This document shows, piece after piece, positions 16,940-26,383 of a DNA stretch of 64,000 bases. The notes beneath the pieces are model-generated. The model was given only the letters and a program-made list of their open reading frames with translations. It was not told the DNA's origin and did no database searches. The DNA is from Streptomyces sp. L-9-10 (GTDB taxonomy: Bacteria; Actinomycetota; Actinomycetes; Streptomycetales; Streptomycetaceae), in the NCBI RefSeq assembly GCF_004151105.1, contig NZ_PHRF01000090.1, forward strand, positions 212,487-276,486, written 5' to 3'. Numbering within the stretch: the first letter of the stretch is position 1; each line of letters begins with the position of its first letter. Both the position numbers and the translations under genes were made by a program.

Positions 16940-17851
16940 ATGACGTCACACACCGCACCCGCCCTGGTCGTCGGCGCCACCGGCCGGCAGGGCGGCGCCA
17001 CCGCCCGCGCCCTGCTCGCGAGGGGCATCCCCGTCCGGGCGCTGGTCCGTGACCCGGCCACCGACCGGGCGAAGGCCGTCGAGGCGCTCGGCGCCGAACT
17101 GGTCACCGGCGACCTCGACGACCTCGGCTCCGTGACCAGGGCCGCCGAAGGAGCCCGCGCCGTCTTCTCGGTCCAGATGCCCGACATGAACGGACGCGCC
17201 TTCGACGGCGAGGTCGCCCAGGCCGTCACCCTGATCGAGGGCGCGAAGGCCGCGGGAGTACCGCAGTTCGTGCACACGTCCGTCTCCGGCGCCGGGCAGC
17301 ACACCGCCTGGGTCAAGGGCCGCTGGGCCTGGATGGATCCCTACTACGCCGCGAAGGCCGGGATCCAGGACCGGGTCCGTGAGGCGGGCTTCACGCACTG
17401 GACGCTCATCAAGCCGGGCTTCTTCATGGAGAACTTCCTCCCCTCCGAGGAAATCCTGTTCCCCCGTGGAGTCCGGGGCGGTCTGGTGAGCCTCCTGAAG
17501 CCCACGACCCGGCTGTCGCTCGTCGCCGTCGAGGACATCGGCACGGCGGCCGCCGCGGCCATCGCCGCGCCCGAGCGGTTCGACCGTGTCGAACTGGAGC
17601 TGGCCAGTGACCATCTGGCGATGACGGACATCGCCGAGGTCCTCTCCCGTGCCCTGGGCGCCGAGCTGACCGCGCCCGACATGACCGCGGAGGAGGCGAC
17701 CGCCGCCGGGATGCCCGACATGGGCTTCGGGCAGGCGCATGTCAATGAGTTCCCGCAGCCCGCGCTCCCGGAGTTCGCGCGGGACCTCGGTCTCCCTCTC
17801 ACGACCTTCGAGGTGTGGGCGCGAGACCACCTGCGGCCAACTTTCAGTTAA
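16940..17851 (+). CDS. NmrA-like NAD(P)-binding oxidoreductase
   Basis: 303-aa atypical SDR of the NmrA/HSCARG type. It has the N-terminal nucleotide motif VVGATGRQGG, then RALVRDPATDRAKAVEALG, and KPGFFMENF, which is characteristic of NmrA quinone-reductase-like proteins. The start at 16940 has GAGGAA upstream. It is divergent from a TetR gene that probably controls it. Likely function is NADPH sensing or reduction of a quinone or similar electrophile. Its stop overlaps the operator of the galactoside locus, so the next promoter begins immediately. Confidence 0.82.
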   Translation: MTSHTAPALVVGATGRQGGATARALLARGIPVRALVRDPATDRAKAVEALGAELVTGDLDDLGSVTRAAEGARAVFSVQMPDMNGRAFDGEVAQAVTLIEGAKAAGVPQFVHTSVSGAGQHTAWVKGRWAWMDPYYAAKAGIQDRVREAGFTHWTLIKPGFFMENFLPSEEILFPRGVRGGLVSLLKPTTRLSLVAVEDIGTAAAAAIAAPERFDRVELELASDHLAMTDIAEVLSRALGAELTAPDMTAEEATAAGMPDMGFGQAHVNEFPQPALPEFARDLGLPLTTFEVWARDHLRPTFS

Positions 17852-17870
17852 TTAGTAATAATTATTGACA
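17850..17870 (+). promoter_or_regulatory. Galactoside-locus operator and -35 upstream of GH27 gene
   Basis: AATTAGTAATA (17850-17860) is followed after 4 bases by TTGACA (17865-17870), a perfect -35. The same arrangement occurs at 20153-20173. The operator is near-palindromic (AATTASTAATT with one mismatch here). No strong -10 is visible; CACAGT at 17888-17893 has the right spacing. Confidence 0.65.
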
Positions 17871-17967
17871 CGGTGTGGGCGGGGCAGCACAGTCATCGAC
17901 GTGGCGCCGCCCCCCCCGTGAGTAGGGGAGCGCGGCGCTCGTCATCCCCAACTCTCGGGAGTATCAA

Positions 17968-20106
17968 GTGACTTCGCATCGTGCAGGGATGGTGCGTGCC
18001 CGTCGGGCCGTCGCCGTGCTCGGGGCCGCCGCGCTGGTCCCGGTGGCGGCGCCCGTGGCGCGGGCCGCCGAACCTGCGGCCGTGGAAGCCCCGCGGTTCC
18101 ACGACAGTGGGCCCGCCCCGACGCCGTACATGGGCTGGAACACCTACTACGCCCTCGGCGCTCCGACGGAGGGCCAGGTCAAGGGAGTCGCCGACTATCT
18201 GGTCAGCAGCGGCCTCAAGGACAGCGGCTACGACATCGTGTGGCTCGACGGTGGCTGGCAGGCGGACGATCCGCGGGACAGCGCGGGCCGGCTGGCCGCG
18301 CATCCGGGCCGGTTCCCCTCCGGCATCCCCGCGCTGGTCACCTACCTGCACCAGCGGGGACTGAAGGCCGGGATCTACACGGATGCCGGTACCTACGACG
18401 GTGGCAAGACCTGTGGCCTCGGCAGCCGCGGCCACTACCAGGAGGACGCCGAGCAGTTCGCCGGCTGGAAAATCGATGCCATCAAGGTCGACTTCCTCTG
18501 CGGGATCACCGAGAAGCTCGATCCCGGACCGGCGTTCAAGGAGTTCAGTGACGCCGTCGCCACGTCCGGCCGTCGCATGCTGCTCAATCTGTGCAACCCG
18601 CTCACCGACGACTGGGGGCTTCCGCACACCCCGGCGCAGGACGCGCACAACGCCTACGTGTACGGGCCGACGACCGGCGACTCCTGGCGCACCGGTACCG
18701 ACATCGCGTGGGGCGCACCGACGCCAGGTCAGTGGCCCAACGTCCTGCGCAACATGGACGCCAACGCCTGGCACCCCGAGGCGCAGGGCCCCGGCCGCTA
18801 CAACGACCCCGACTACCTCATACCGATGCGCAGGCTGGCGGACGGTTCGTACGAGCTGACCGAGGAGGAGTCCACCACCCAGCTCGTCATGTGGGCCGTG
18901 ATGGGCTCCCCGCTGGTCATCGGCTCCGACCCGCGTACGCTGCCGCAGTCGATGATCGACACCCTGCGCAACCCGGAGATCCTCGCCGTGGACCAGGATC
19001 CCCTCGGCATCCAGGGGGTGCGCGTCGCCACGGACGCCACCGGCGATGTCTACAGCAAGGTGCTCCAGGGCTCGGGCAGGCGTGCGGTCGTGCTCCTCAA
19101 CCGCTCCGACCGGCCGGCCGAGCGCACCGTACGGTTCGCCGACGCCGGCCTCGCGGGCGAGGTCGGCGTACGGGACCTGCGAGCCGGAGAGGGCCGGGGT
19201 ACCCACTCCGGTTCGTACACCGTGAACGTGCCCGCGCACGGTACGGCGTTCCTCTCGCTGAGCGGCACGGACGACGCGCCCGGCGCCTCGCTGGGGGTAC
19301 GGACCGACGCCACTCCCGCCCTCGTACGCGACGGTGACCGGCTGACCGTGTTCACACGGGGCAGGGACGGTTCGCTGCGGCAGCAGACCGGCCGGGACGG
19401 CCACTGGTCCCCGGCGACCACCCGTCTCGGCGGCCCCACGGACGGCCGGATCGTCGGACAGCCCGCCGCCTACTCCACCGCGCCCGGACGTGTCGATGTC
19501 TTCGTGCGCGGCACGGACAACGCCGCGTACCGACTGAGCCATCGCGACGGGCACTGGGGCCGCTGGCAGAAGCTCGGCGGGCGGCTCGCCGACGCCCCGG
19601 GCATCGCCTACGCGGGCCCGGACGACTGGACGCTCTTCGCGCGGGGCGAGGACGGACGGATCCACACGCGCGGCGCGGCGTCCGGCTGGACCTCCTTCGA
19701 GGGGCCGGGCGGGGTGGCTCTGTACGGGCGGCCCGCCGCTGTCACGGATTCCGCGGGACGCACGCATCTCGCCGTACGGACCGCCGACGACTCGATCCGG
19801 ACCCGGGTGCGCGATGCGGCGGGTGCCTGGTCCGACTGGTCCTCGCTGGGCGGGACCGTGAGTGGCAGCCCCACGCTCGTCGCCGTCGGGGACACCGTAC
19901 GGCTCTACGCGCGCGCCGGGGACTACACCCTCTGGCAGCGCGTCCACGACGCGAGCGGCGCCGGCGGCTGGGGCGACTGGTCGAAGCGTGAGGAGTTCGC
20001 CAGCGGAGCCTTCGACGGCGAACTCGGCGCGGTCGCCGGGTCCGACGGCAGCGTGCTGACCGTGTTCCGAGGAGTGGGCGGACTCGTCCGCCAGGGCCGG
20101 GACTGA
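17968..20106 (+). CDS. Secreted GH27 alpha-galactosidase with C-terminal lectin-like propeller
   Basis: 712-aa secreted protein. Signal peptide: residues 1-33, cut after ARA. The GH27 barrel covers about 45-350: TPYMGWNTYYALG, LDGGWQADDP, nucleophile Asp175 in IKVDFLCG, acid/base Asp245 in GTDIAWG, GRYNDPDYL. A beta-sandwich follows to about 430. Residues about 440-710 are repeated WxxWxxLGG-type units like the PLL/tachylectin propeller and may bind glycans. The GTG start has GGGAG seven bases upstream. GH27 also includes beta-L-arabinopyranosidases, but the galactose genes downstream favour removal of alpha-galactosyl groups outside the cell. Confidence 0.82.
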   Translation: MTSHRAGMVRARRAVAVLGAAALVPVAAPVARAAEPAAVEAPRFHDSGPAPTPYMGWNTYYALGAPTEGQVKGVADYLVSSGLKDSGYDIVWLDGGWQADDPRDSAGRLAAHPGRFPSGIPALVTYLHQRGLKAGIYTDAGTYDGGKTCGLGSRGHYQEDAEQFAGWKIDAIKVDFLCGITEKLDPGPAFKEFSDAVATSGRRMLLNLCNPLTDDWGLPHTPAQDAHNAYVYGPTTGDSWRTGTDIAWGAPTPGQWPNVLRNMDANAWHPEAQGPGRYNDPDYLIPMRRLADGSYELTEEESTTQLVMWAVMGSPLVIGSDPRTLPQSMIDTLRNPEILAVDQDPLGIQGVRVATDATGDVYSKVLQGSGRRAVVLLNRSDRPAERTVRFADAGLAGEVGVRDLRAGEGRGTHSGSYTVNVPAHGTAFLSLSGTDDAPGASLGVRTDATPALVRDGDRLTVFTRGRDGSLRQQTGRDGHWSPATTRLGGPTDGRIVGQPAAYSTAPGRVDVFVRGTDNAAYRLSHRDGHWGRWQKLGGRLADAPGIAYAGPDDWTLFARGEDGRIHTRGAASGWTSFEGPGGVALYGRPAAVTDSAGRTHLAVRTADDSIRTRVRDAAGAWSDWSSLGGTVSGSPTLVAVGDTVRLYARAGDYTLWQRVHDASGAGGWGDWSKREEFASGAFDGELGAVAGSDGSVLTVFRGVGGLVRQGRD

Positions 20107-20152
20107 CGGGCCGGCCGCCTCATACGGGGCCTGGCCGAAGCATCAGTAAATA

Positions 20153-20173
20153 AATTAGTAATTAATCTTGACG
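20153..20173 (+). promoter_or_regulatory. Second galactoside-locus operator and -35, upstream of sugar transporter operon
   Basis: AATTAGTAATT (20153-20163), a perfect odd palindrome, is followed after 4 bases by TTGACG (20168-20173). Seventeen of 21 positions equal the site at 17850-17870. A possible -10, CAGTCT, follows at 20191-20196 with 17-base spacing. Confidence 0.7.
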
Positions 20174-20206
20174 CTGGCGTGGTGCCGCGCCAGTCTGTAG
20201 CAGCCG

Positions 20207-20242
20207 AACGAGAGCCCGGCCGTCAGGGGGCCGGGCCTCGTT
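20207..20242 (+). promoter_or_regulatory. 5' leader hairpin of sugar-binding protein mRNA
   Basis: A 14-bp stem with one bulged A around GTCAGG, lying between the predicted promoter and the ribosome site GGGAG at about 20253. It may stabilise or attenuate the leader. No known riboswitch fold was recognised. Confidence 0.45.
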
Positions 20243-20264
20243 CCTCGGGCGCTTAGGGAGACCC

Positions 20265-21554
20265 ATGAACACCTCAGCACACAGCCGCCGCACCTTCCTC
20301 GTGGGTGCCGGCGCCGTCGGCGCCGGCGCACTGATGACCGGCTGCGTCACCTCCTCGTCATCGAGCGGCAAGAGCGCGTCGGGCGGCGCCGTCACCCTTC
20401 AGTCCAACCTCTCCGCACCGCAGGCCAAGTCCGCGATGCAGGACGTCATCGACGCCTTCAACAAGCGGGGCGGCGCCCGGGGTTCACTCAACACCGTCGC
20501 CTCGGAGACGTTCCGTACACAGCTGCCGACCTACCTCACCTCGGCCAACCCGCCGGACCTCTACACCTGGTACCCCGGATCGGTCGCCGAGTCGTACGCA
20601 GGCAAGGACCTCCTCCTCGATGTCAGCGACATCTGGCAGAAGCCCGAACTCGCCGGATACTCCGACGCGTTGCGGAAGCTGTGCACCGACTCCTCCGGCA
20701 AGAAGGTCTTCGTCCCCACCACCTACTACTGGTGGGGTGTGTTCTACCGGAAGTCGAACTTCGCCAAGTGGGGCGTCGAGGAGCCCAGGACCTGGGACGA
20801 GTTCCTCGGCCTGTGCGACACGCTCAAGAGCAAGGGAGTCGCACCGATCGGCCTCGGGGCCGGCGGCAACACCCCCTGGGTGGCCGCCTCCTGGTTCGAC
20901 TACCTCAACATCCGGATCAACGGCGCAGCCTACCACCGCGAACTGCTCGCCGGCGAGCACCGCTTCGACGACCCCGAGGTCCGCAGGGTCTTCGACCGCT
21001 GGGGCGAGGCCCTGCCGTACTTCGACCCGAACGGGACCGCGCTGCCCTTCCAGGACGCCACCACCGCGCTCCTCCAGGGCCGTACCGGCATGATGCTGAT
21101 CGGCACCTTCTTCGCCGACTCCACCCCCAAGGACCAGCTCGACGACATCGACTTCTTCCGCTTCCCGGTGATCGACCCCAAGATCCCGCTCGCCGAGGAG
21201 GCCCCCACCGACGGCTACTTCGCCAGCGCCCGCACCGGCCGCGCCGACGAGACCAAGGAACTCCTGCGCTACCTCGCCACCGCCGAGTCCCAGGAGATCT
21301 ACCTCAAGGGCTCGTCCGGCACCTCGCTGCCCACCCACCCCGACGCCAAGGACAGCGGAACGCCCCTGGTGACCAAGGGCCGCAAACTGATCGAGGACGC
21401 CGCGGACATCACGCAGTTCTTCAACCGCGACTCCAGCGACGCCCTCGCGCCCACCGCCGACACCGCGCTGACCCGCTACCTGGCCAAGCCCAAGGAGATC
21501 GGCTCCATCCTCACGACGTGGCAACGCGACGCGCAGAAGATCTGGAGCCAGTGA
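20265..21554 (+). CDS. ABC sugar-binding lipoprotein (family 1 solute-binding protein)
   Basis: 429-aa extracellular binding protein. The signal is Tat-like (RRTFLVG) with lipobox MTGC near residue 26. The mature domain has family 1 carbohydrate-binding features: ANPPDLYTWYPG, VPTTYYWWGVFYRKS, GVEEPRTWDEF and FQDATTALLQGRTGMMLIG. With the two permeases behind it, it should import the galactosides or galactose released by the secreted GH27 enzyme. The ribosome site GGGAG precedes the ATG. No ATPase gene is in the operon, so a shared MsiK-type ATPase is probably used. Confidence 0.9.
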   Translation: MNTSAHSRRTFLVGAGAVGAGALMTGCVTSSSSSGKSASGGAVTLQSNLSAPQAKSAMQDVIDAFNKRGGARGSLNTVASETFRTQLPTYLTSANPPDLYTWYPGSVAESYAGKDLLLDVSDIWQKPELAGYSDALRKLCTDSSGKKVFVPTTYYWWGVFYRKSNFAKWGVEEPRTWDEFLGLCDTLKSKGVAPIGLGAGGNTPWVAASWFDYLNIRINGAAYHRELLAGEHRFDDPEVRRVFDRWGEALPYFDPNGTALPFQDATTALLQGRTGMMLIGTFFADSTPKDQLDDIDFFRFPVIDPKIPLAEEAPTDGYFASARTGRADETKELLRYLATAESQEIYLKGSSGTSLPTHPDAKDSGTPLVTKGRKLIEDAADITQFFNRDSSDALAPTADTALTRYLAKPKEIGSILTTWQRDAQKIWSQ

Positions 21555-21555
21555 C

Positions 21556-22491
21556 ATGGCGGTCCTCACCGCACCCCGGAAGACGGCGGGCGGCCGGGCG
21601 ACCGGCCGGCCCCCGGCCCGCAAGCGGGCGACGAGGGTCCCGCCCGCCGTGCTCGCCTTCGTGCTCGTACCACTGCTCGCCGAGGCGTTCTGGGTGTTCT
21701 GGCCGGCGATCCAGGGGGTCTACCTCTCCTTCACCAAGTGGGACGGCGTCAGCGCCCCGGAGTTCATCGGTCTCGCCAACTTCCGTGAGATGTTCGGCGA
21801 CGCCGTCTTCCGCACCGCCGCCCTGGACACCGTCATCTGGCTGGTGCTCTTCGGCGGACTCTCCGCCGCCCTCGGCCTCGGCGCGGCGCTCCTGCTCCAG
21901 CAGGAACGCCGGGGCGTCGGTTTCTACCGCGCCGCGCTGTTCCTTCCCGTGGTGTTCTCGCTGGTGGCGACGGCCCTGGTGTGGCAGGCGATGTACCAGC
22001 CCGACGGGCTGATCAACAAGACCCTCGAAGGGATCGGGCTCGGCAGCCTCACCCATGCCTGGCTCGCCGACCAGGACACCGCCCTGTACGCCGTGATCGT
22101 GCCCGCGCTGTGGCGCCAGATCGGCTATGTGATGGTGCTCTACCTCGCCGGACTCAAGGGCATCGACCCGGTGCTCTACGAGGCGGCGAAGGTGGACGGC
22201 GCCACCCGCCGGCAGCAGTTCCGGCACATCACACTGCCCCAGCTGAGCAGTGTGAACGCGGTGGTCCTCTCGGTCATCGTCATCGACTCGCTGCGCTCCT
22301 TCGACGTGGTGTGGGCACTCACCCGCGGTGGCCCCTACCACTCCTCCGAACTGCTCAGCACCTACATGTACTCCACCGCCTTCCAGTCACTGCGACTGGG
22401 CTACGGCTCCGCACTCGCGGTCGTGATCTTCGTTCTCGCCTTCGGCGTCATCGCGTCCTACCTCGTCCGCGCCTTCCGGGAGGCCGACTGA
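21556..22491 (+). CDS. Sugar ABC transporter permease (MalF/UgpA type)
   Basis: 311-aa inner-membrane permease with about six transmembrane helices. The EAA coupling loop reads YEAAKVDGATRRQQFRHITLPQL. Typical N-terminal sequence is FWPAIQGVYLSFTKWDG. It starts 1 base after the binding-protein stop and its own stop shares a base with the next ATG, so the three transport genes form a tight operon. Confidence 0.9.
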   Translation: MAVLTAPRKTAGGRATGRPPARKRATRVPPAVLAFVLVPLLAEAFWVFWPAIQGVYLSFTKWDGVSAPEFIGLANFREMFGDAVFRTAALDTVIWLVLFGGLSAALGLGAALLLQQERRGVGFYRAALFLPVVFSLVATALVWQAMYQPDGLINKTLEGIGLGSLTHAWLADQDTALYAVIVPALWRQIGYVMVLYLAGLKGIDPVLYEAAKVDGATRRQQFRHITLPQLSSVNAVVLSVIVIDSLRSFDVVWALTRGGPYHSSELLSTYMYSTAFQSLRLGYGSALAVVIFVLAFGVIASYLVRAFREAD

Positions 22492-23399
22492 TGAGCGTCA
22501 CCCACGCCTCCGCCCCGCCCGCCGGCCCACACGACATCACCCCGGCCCCGCCGGCCCGCGCCCCGCGACGGAACCGCAGCGGGATCTGGCGAACCGCGGG
22601 ATTCCACCTCAGCGCCGGGCTGCTCTCCGCCCTGTGGCTGCTGCCCATCGCGCTCGTCCTGGTCACCAGCACCCGGTCCTTCGACGATGTGGCCGCCCAC
22701 GGCGTCGGCAGCCTGCCGCACTCCTTCACCCTCGACGGTTTCCGTCAGGCATGGGTCGACGGCGGCCAGCAGCGCGCCCTGATCAACAGCCTGCTCGTCA
22801 CCGTGCCGACGGTGCTCCTGTCGCTGCTCCTCGCCTCGACGGCCGCGTTCGCCCTCAGCCGCTACGACCTGCCGCTGCGCCGTACCCTCCTGCTGCTGAT
22901 GCTCGGCGGAAACCTGCTGCCCCCGCAGATCCTCCTGGTACCGGTCTCCAAACTCAGCGAAATGCTGGGTCTGTACGACTCGTTGTACGCGCTCATCGGC
23001 GTCCAGGTCGGCTTCGGCGTCGGCTTCTACGTCTTCGTCCTGCACGGCTTCATGCGGGCCATCCCGTCGGAGATCCAGCAGGCCGCGGTCATCGACGGCG
23101 CCGGTCCGTGGCAGATCTACACCAGGATCATCATGCCCCTGGCCAAGCCCGCCATGGCCGCGCTGAGCGCCCTGTCGTTCACCTGGATCTTCAACGACCT
23201 GCTGTGGGCCATCACCGTCCTGCGCACGGACAGCCAGATGCCGATCACCGCCTCGCTGATCGGACTTCAGGGCCAGTACGTGTCCATGTGGAACGTCATC
23301 GCCGCGGGCTCCGTCATCGCCGCGGCCCCGACCGTCGTCGTATTCCTCAAGTTCCAGCGCCACTTCGTCGCCGGACTCAATCTGGGAGCAGTGAAGTGA
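22491..23399 (+). CDS. Sugar ABC transporter permease (MalG/UgpE type)
   Basis: 302-aa second permease of the galactoside importer. The EAA motif is QAAVIDGAGPWQIYTRIIMPLAKPA, and the first helix is near residue 40 (LLSALWLLPIALVLVTS). The ATG at 22491 overlaps the upstream stop by one base. Longer in-frame sequence to 21981 lies inside the previous gene. Its stop overlaps the GTG of the alpha-galactosidase gene. Confidence 0.9.
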   Translation: MSVTHASAPPAGPHDITPAPPARAPRRNRSGIWRTAGFHLSAGLLSALWLLPIALVLVTSTRSFDDVAAHGVGSLPHSFTLDGFRQAWVDGGQQRALINSLLVTVPTVLLSLLLASTAAFALSRYDLPLRRTLLLLMLGGNLLPPQILLVPVSKLSEMLGLYDSLYALIGVQVGFGVGFYVFVLHGFMRAIPSEIQQAAVIDGAGPWQIYTRIIMPLAKPAMAALSALSFTWIFNDLLWAITVLRTDSQMPITASLIGLQGQYVSMWNVIAAGSVIAAAPTVVVFLKFQRHFVAGLNLGAVK

Positions 23400-25498
23400 C
23401 CCCGCACGACCGCTGGCTGCTGCGCACCGAGAACACCACCTACGCGGTACGGATCGCCGGCCGGGGACGCTGGGCCGAACTGGACGCCTGGGGTCCGCAC
23501 GGAGCCGAGACCGGCCCCTCGCCCTTCCAGCATCCGCACCGCACCCACTTCCTCACCCCCGCGGACGCCGCACCGGCCGAGTACATCCCCCACGGCCTGC
23601 GGCCCTTCACCGGAGCCGACCTCGTGGCCCGGCGCCCCGGCGGGGAACGCGGCATCTGGTGGACGTTCGACACCGCCACACACGACGGCGACCACGCGCT
23701 GCGCCTCGACTTCACCGACGAGGAACTGGGGCTGCGCACGGCACTCCACTACGAGACCGTGCCCGGCACCGATGTGATCCTGCGGTGGACTGAGCTGACC
23801 TGCACCGGCGACGAGGGACTGCGGCTGGAGCGCGTCGACTCGGCTGCCGTGAACATTCCCGTCGCGGGCGGCGCCCGGCTCACCTGCCTCACCGGCCAGT
23901 GGTCCCAGGAATTCCAGCGCACCCAGCTGGAACTCACCCGCGGCCGCTTCGAGATGGCCTCCACCCAGGCCGTGCCCGGCCACGCGTACGCACCCTGGCT
24001 CGCCGTCCAGGACGCCTCGGAACCGGACGAGGGGAACACACCCACGTACGGCATCGCCCTGGAGTGGTCCGGGAACTGGCACATGGCCGCGGACGCCGAG
24101 CCCGGCGGCGCCATCCGGGTCCGCGCGGGCCGTGTGCCCCACGAGGGCTCCCTCCGCCTCGCCCCCGGTGCCACCCTCACCACCCCCCGGCTGGCCTGCG
24201 CGTTCAGCCCGGAAGGGCTCGACGGACTGGCCCGTGTCTGGCACACCTACGAACGCCGGCTCAGCGGCGAGCGCCTCCACCGGCCCCGCAAAGTCCTCTA
24301 CAACTCCTGGGAAGCGACCGGCTTCGACGTCGACGCCGCCGACCAGCTGGAACTGGCCACGATCGCCGCCGGGATGGGAACCGAGGTGTTCGTCGTCGAC
24401 GACGGGTGGTTCACGGGACGCCACGACGAGACCGGGGGACTCGGCGACTGGCACCCGGACCCGGCGAACTTCCCCGACGGCTTCGACACGTTCATCGACC
24501 GGGTCCGTGCCACCGGCATGGACTTCGGCCTCTGGGTCGAGCCCGAGGCGATCAGCCCCCGCTCCGCGCTCCACGCCGAGCACCCGGAGTGGGTCTACCG
24601 TGTCGACGGACGGCCCGCCTCGCTGGTGCGCGAGCAACTCGTCCTCGACCTGGGCCGCGAGGACGTCCAGGACTTCGTCATCGCCACCCTCGACCGGCTC
24701 CTCGGCGAACACGCCATCAGCTACCTCAAGTGGGACATGAACCGCCCGCCCACCGAACGCGGCAGGCCCGGCACCGTCCCCGTCGAAGAGCAGGACCTGG
24801 ACGCCGCGCACGTCGCCGGATACCTGCGCGTACTCGACCACCTGCGCACCCACCACCCGCGGGTCACCGTCGAAGGGTGCGCCGGCGGTGGCGGCCGGAT
24901 CGAACACGCCACCCTCGCCCGTACCGACGTGGTGTGGCCGAGCGACAACACCGCGCCACTGGACCGTCTCGCCATCCAGTACGGCTACCTGCACGCACAC
25001 GCCCCGCACACGATGAGCTCCTGGGTCACCGACTCACCGGGCGTCTTCGACCCGCGGCCCCGGTCACTGGCCTTCCGTTTCGTCACCGCCATGGCCGGTG
25101 TCCTCGGAATCGGCGCCGACATCCGCACCTGGCCGGCGGAACGGCGCGCCGAAGCCGCACGCTGGGTGGCCCGCTACAAGGAGATCCGCGATGTCGTCCA
25201 CCACGGCGAGGTCCGGCTGCTGAACACGCCGTCCGACGCCTGCTGCGGTGTCCAGTACGACGCGCCGGGTGGCGACCGCACCGTCGTCACCGCCTGGAAC
25301 ACCGGTCGCCTGGACGGGGCGCCCCTGGTCCCCGGCCGCCCCGCCCGGCTGCGGCTGCGCGGCCTCGACCGGACCGCCCACTACACCGACCAGGACACCG
25401 GCACCGTCTACAGCGGAGCGCATCTGACGCAGTACGGCCTGCCGTTCGCGTGGACCGCCCAGTACGACGCGGAACTGGTAGTCCTGGTCCGGACGTAG
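23396..25498 (+). CDS. GH36 alpha-galactosidase (cytoplasmic)
   Basis: 700-aa GH36 melibiase without a signal peptide. An N-terminal beta-supersandwich precedes the barrel. Signature sequences: VLYNSWEATGFDV, FVVDDGWFTGRHDE, FGLWVEPEAISP, nucleophile Asp447 in YLKWDMNR and acid/base Asp517 in WPSDNTAPLDR. It hydrolyses alpha-galactosides such as melibiose or raffinose after uptake. The GTG start is in the last codons of the permease gene, with GGGAG upstream. Together with the secreted GH27 it gives an outside/inside pair for the same sugar linkage. Confidence 0.9.
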   Translation: MTPHDRWLLRTENTTYAVRIAGRGRWAELDAWGPHGAETGPSPFQHPHRTHFLTPADAAPAEYIPHGLRPFTGADLVARRPGGERGIWWTFDTATHDGDHALRLDFTDEELGLRTALHYETVPGTDVILRWTELTCTGDEGLRLERVDSAAVNIPVAGGARLTCLTGQWSQEFQRTQLELTRGRFEMASTQAVPGHAYAPWLAVQDASEPDEGNTPTYGIALEWSGNWHMAADAEPGGAIRVRAGRVPHEGSLRLAPGATLTTPRLACAFSPEGLDGLARVWHTYERRLSGERLHRPRKVLYNSWEATGFDVDAADQLELATIAAGMGTEVFVVDDGWFTGRHDETGGLGDWHPDPANFPDGFDTFIDRVRATGMDFGLWVEPEAISPRSALHAEHPEWVYRVDGRPASLVREQLVLDLGREDVQDFVIATLDRLLGEHAISYLKWDMNRPPTERGRPGTVPVEEQDLDAAHVAGYLRVLDHLRTHHPRVTVEGCAGGGGRIEHATLARTDVVWPSDNTAPLDRLAIQYGYLHAHAPHTMSSWVTDSPGVFDPRPRSLAFRFVTAMAGVLGIGADIRTWPAERRAEAARWVARYKEIRDVVHHGEVRLLNTPSDACCGVQYDAPGGDRTVVTAWNTGRLDGAPLVPGRPARLRLRGLDRTAHYTDQDTGTVYSGAHLTQYGLPFAWTAQYDAELVVLVRT

Positions 25499-25582
25499 TC
25501 GTCACCAGCCCCGGCACTCCGTCACGAGAGCCGCCGATGCCGCCGGATACTGTTCACGAACCCCGAGGAGTCGACCCGCCCC

Positions 25583-26341
25583 ATGAACGGACCCACCCGC
25601 TTCGCCGACCAGGTGGCCGTGGTCACCGGAGCCGCCTCGGGCATCGGCGCGGCCACCGCCGTACGCCTCGCCGCCGAAGGGGCCTCCGTGATCCTCGCGG
25701 ATATCGCGGCAGCACCCGGCGAACGCGTCGCCGAGGACATCCGCGCACAGGGCGGCCACGCGCGGTTCGTCCACGCGGACGTCGCGGACCAGGGCGACTG
25801 GGAACGGATCGTGTCCGCCGCGCACACCTTCGGGCCGGTCTCCGTACTCGTCAGCAACGCCTTCACCGTGGACGTGGCCCCCGCCCACGAGATGACCGTC
25901 GCGTCCTGGGAACGCCAGCTCGCGGTCAATCTCACCGGCGGGTTCCTCGGATTCCGGGCCGCGCTGCCCGACCTGCGCGCCCACGACGGCGCCGTCGTCC
26001 TGACCTCCTCCGTCCACGCGCACAAGGGCATCCCCGGCCACCCCGCGTACGCGGCGTCCAAGGGCGCACTGCTCTCGCTGTGCGGACAACTCGCCGTGGA
26101 GTACGGGCCCGAGGTCCGGGTCAACGCGGTGCTGCCCGGCCCCATCCTCACCGGGGCCTGGGACCGGGTCCCGGAGGAGGACCGGCGGAAAAGCGTCGCC
26201 GAGACCGCCGCACAGCGCTTCGGCACCCCTCGGGAGGTCGCCGCCGCCATCGCCTTCCTGGCAGCCCGGGAAGCCTCCTACATCACCGGGTCGAGCCTGC
26301 TTGTCGACGGCGGCTGGTCCGTCGTCAAAGCCTCGGCCTGA
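25583..26341 (+). CDS. SDR-family sugar dehydrogenase, probable galactose 1-dehydrogenase
   Basis: 252-aa classical short-chain dehydrogenase. Motifs: TGAASGIG cofactor loop, Asp in ILADIA favouring NAD, catalytic Ser in LTSSVHAHKG, YAASKG, and C-terminal YITGSSLLVDGG. Family similarity alone does not give the substrate. Since the locus also encodes a galactonate dehydratase, a 2-keto-3-deoxy kinase and an aldolase, oxidation of galactose to galactonolactone is the best inference. No lactonase gene is present. The gap from the GH36 gene is 84 bases. Confidence 0.78.
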   Translation: MNGPTRFADQVAVVTGAASGIGAATAVRLAAEGASVILADIAAAPGERVAEDIRAQGGHARFVHADVADQGDWERIVSAAHTFGPVSVLVSNAFTVDVAPAHEMTVASWERQLAVNLTGGFLGFRAALPDLRAHDGAVVLTSSVHAHKGIPGHPAYAASKGALLSLCGQLAVEYGPEVRVNAVLPGPILTGAWDRVPEEDRRKSVAETAAQRFGTPREVAAAIAFLAAREASYITGSSLLVDGGWSVVKASA

Positions 26342-26383
26342 CCGCCGCCGTCCCCCATCCCCCCAGCAGAAAGGCACAACAAC

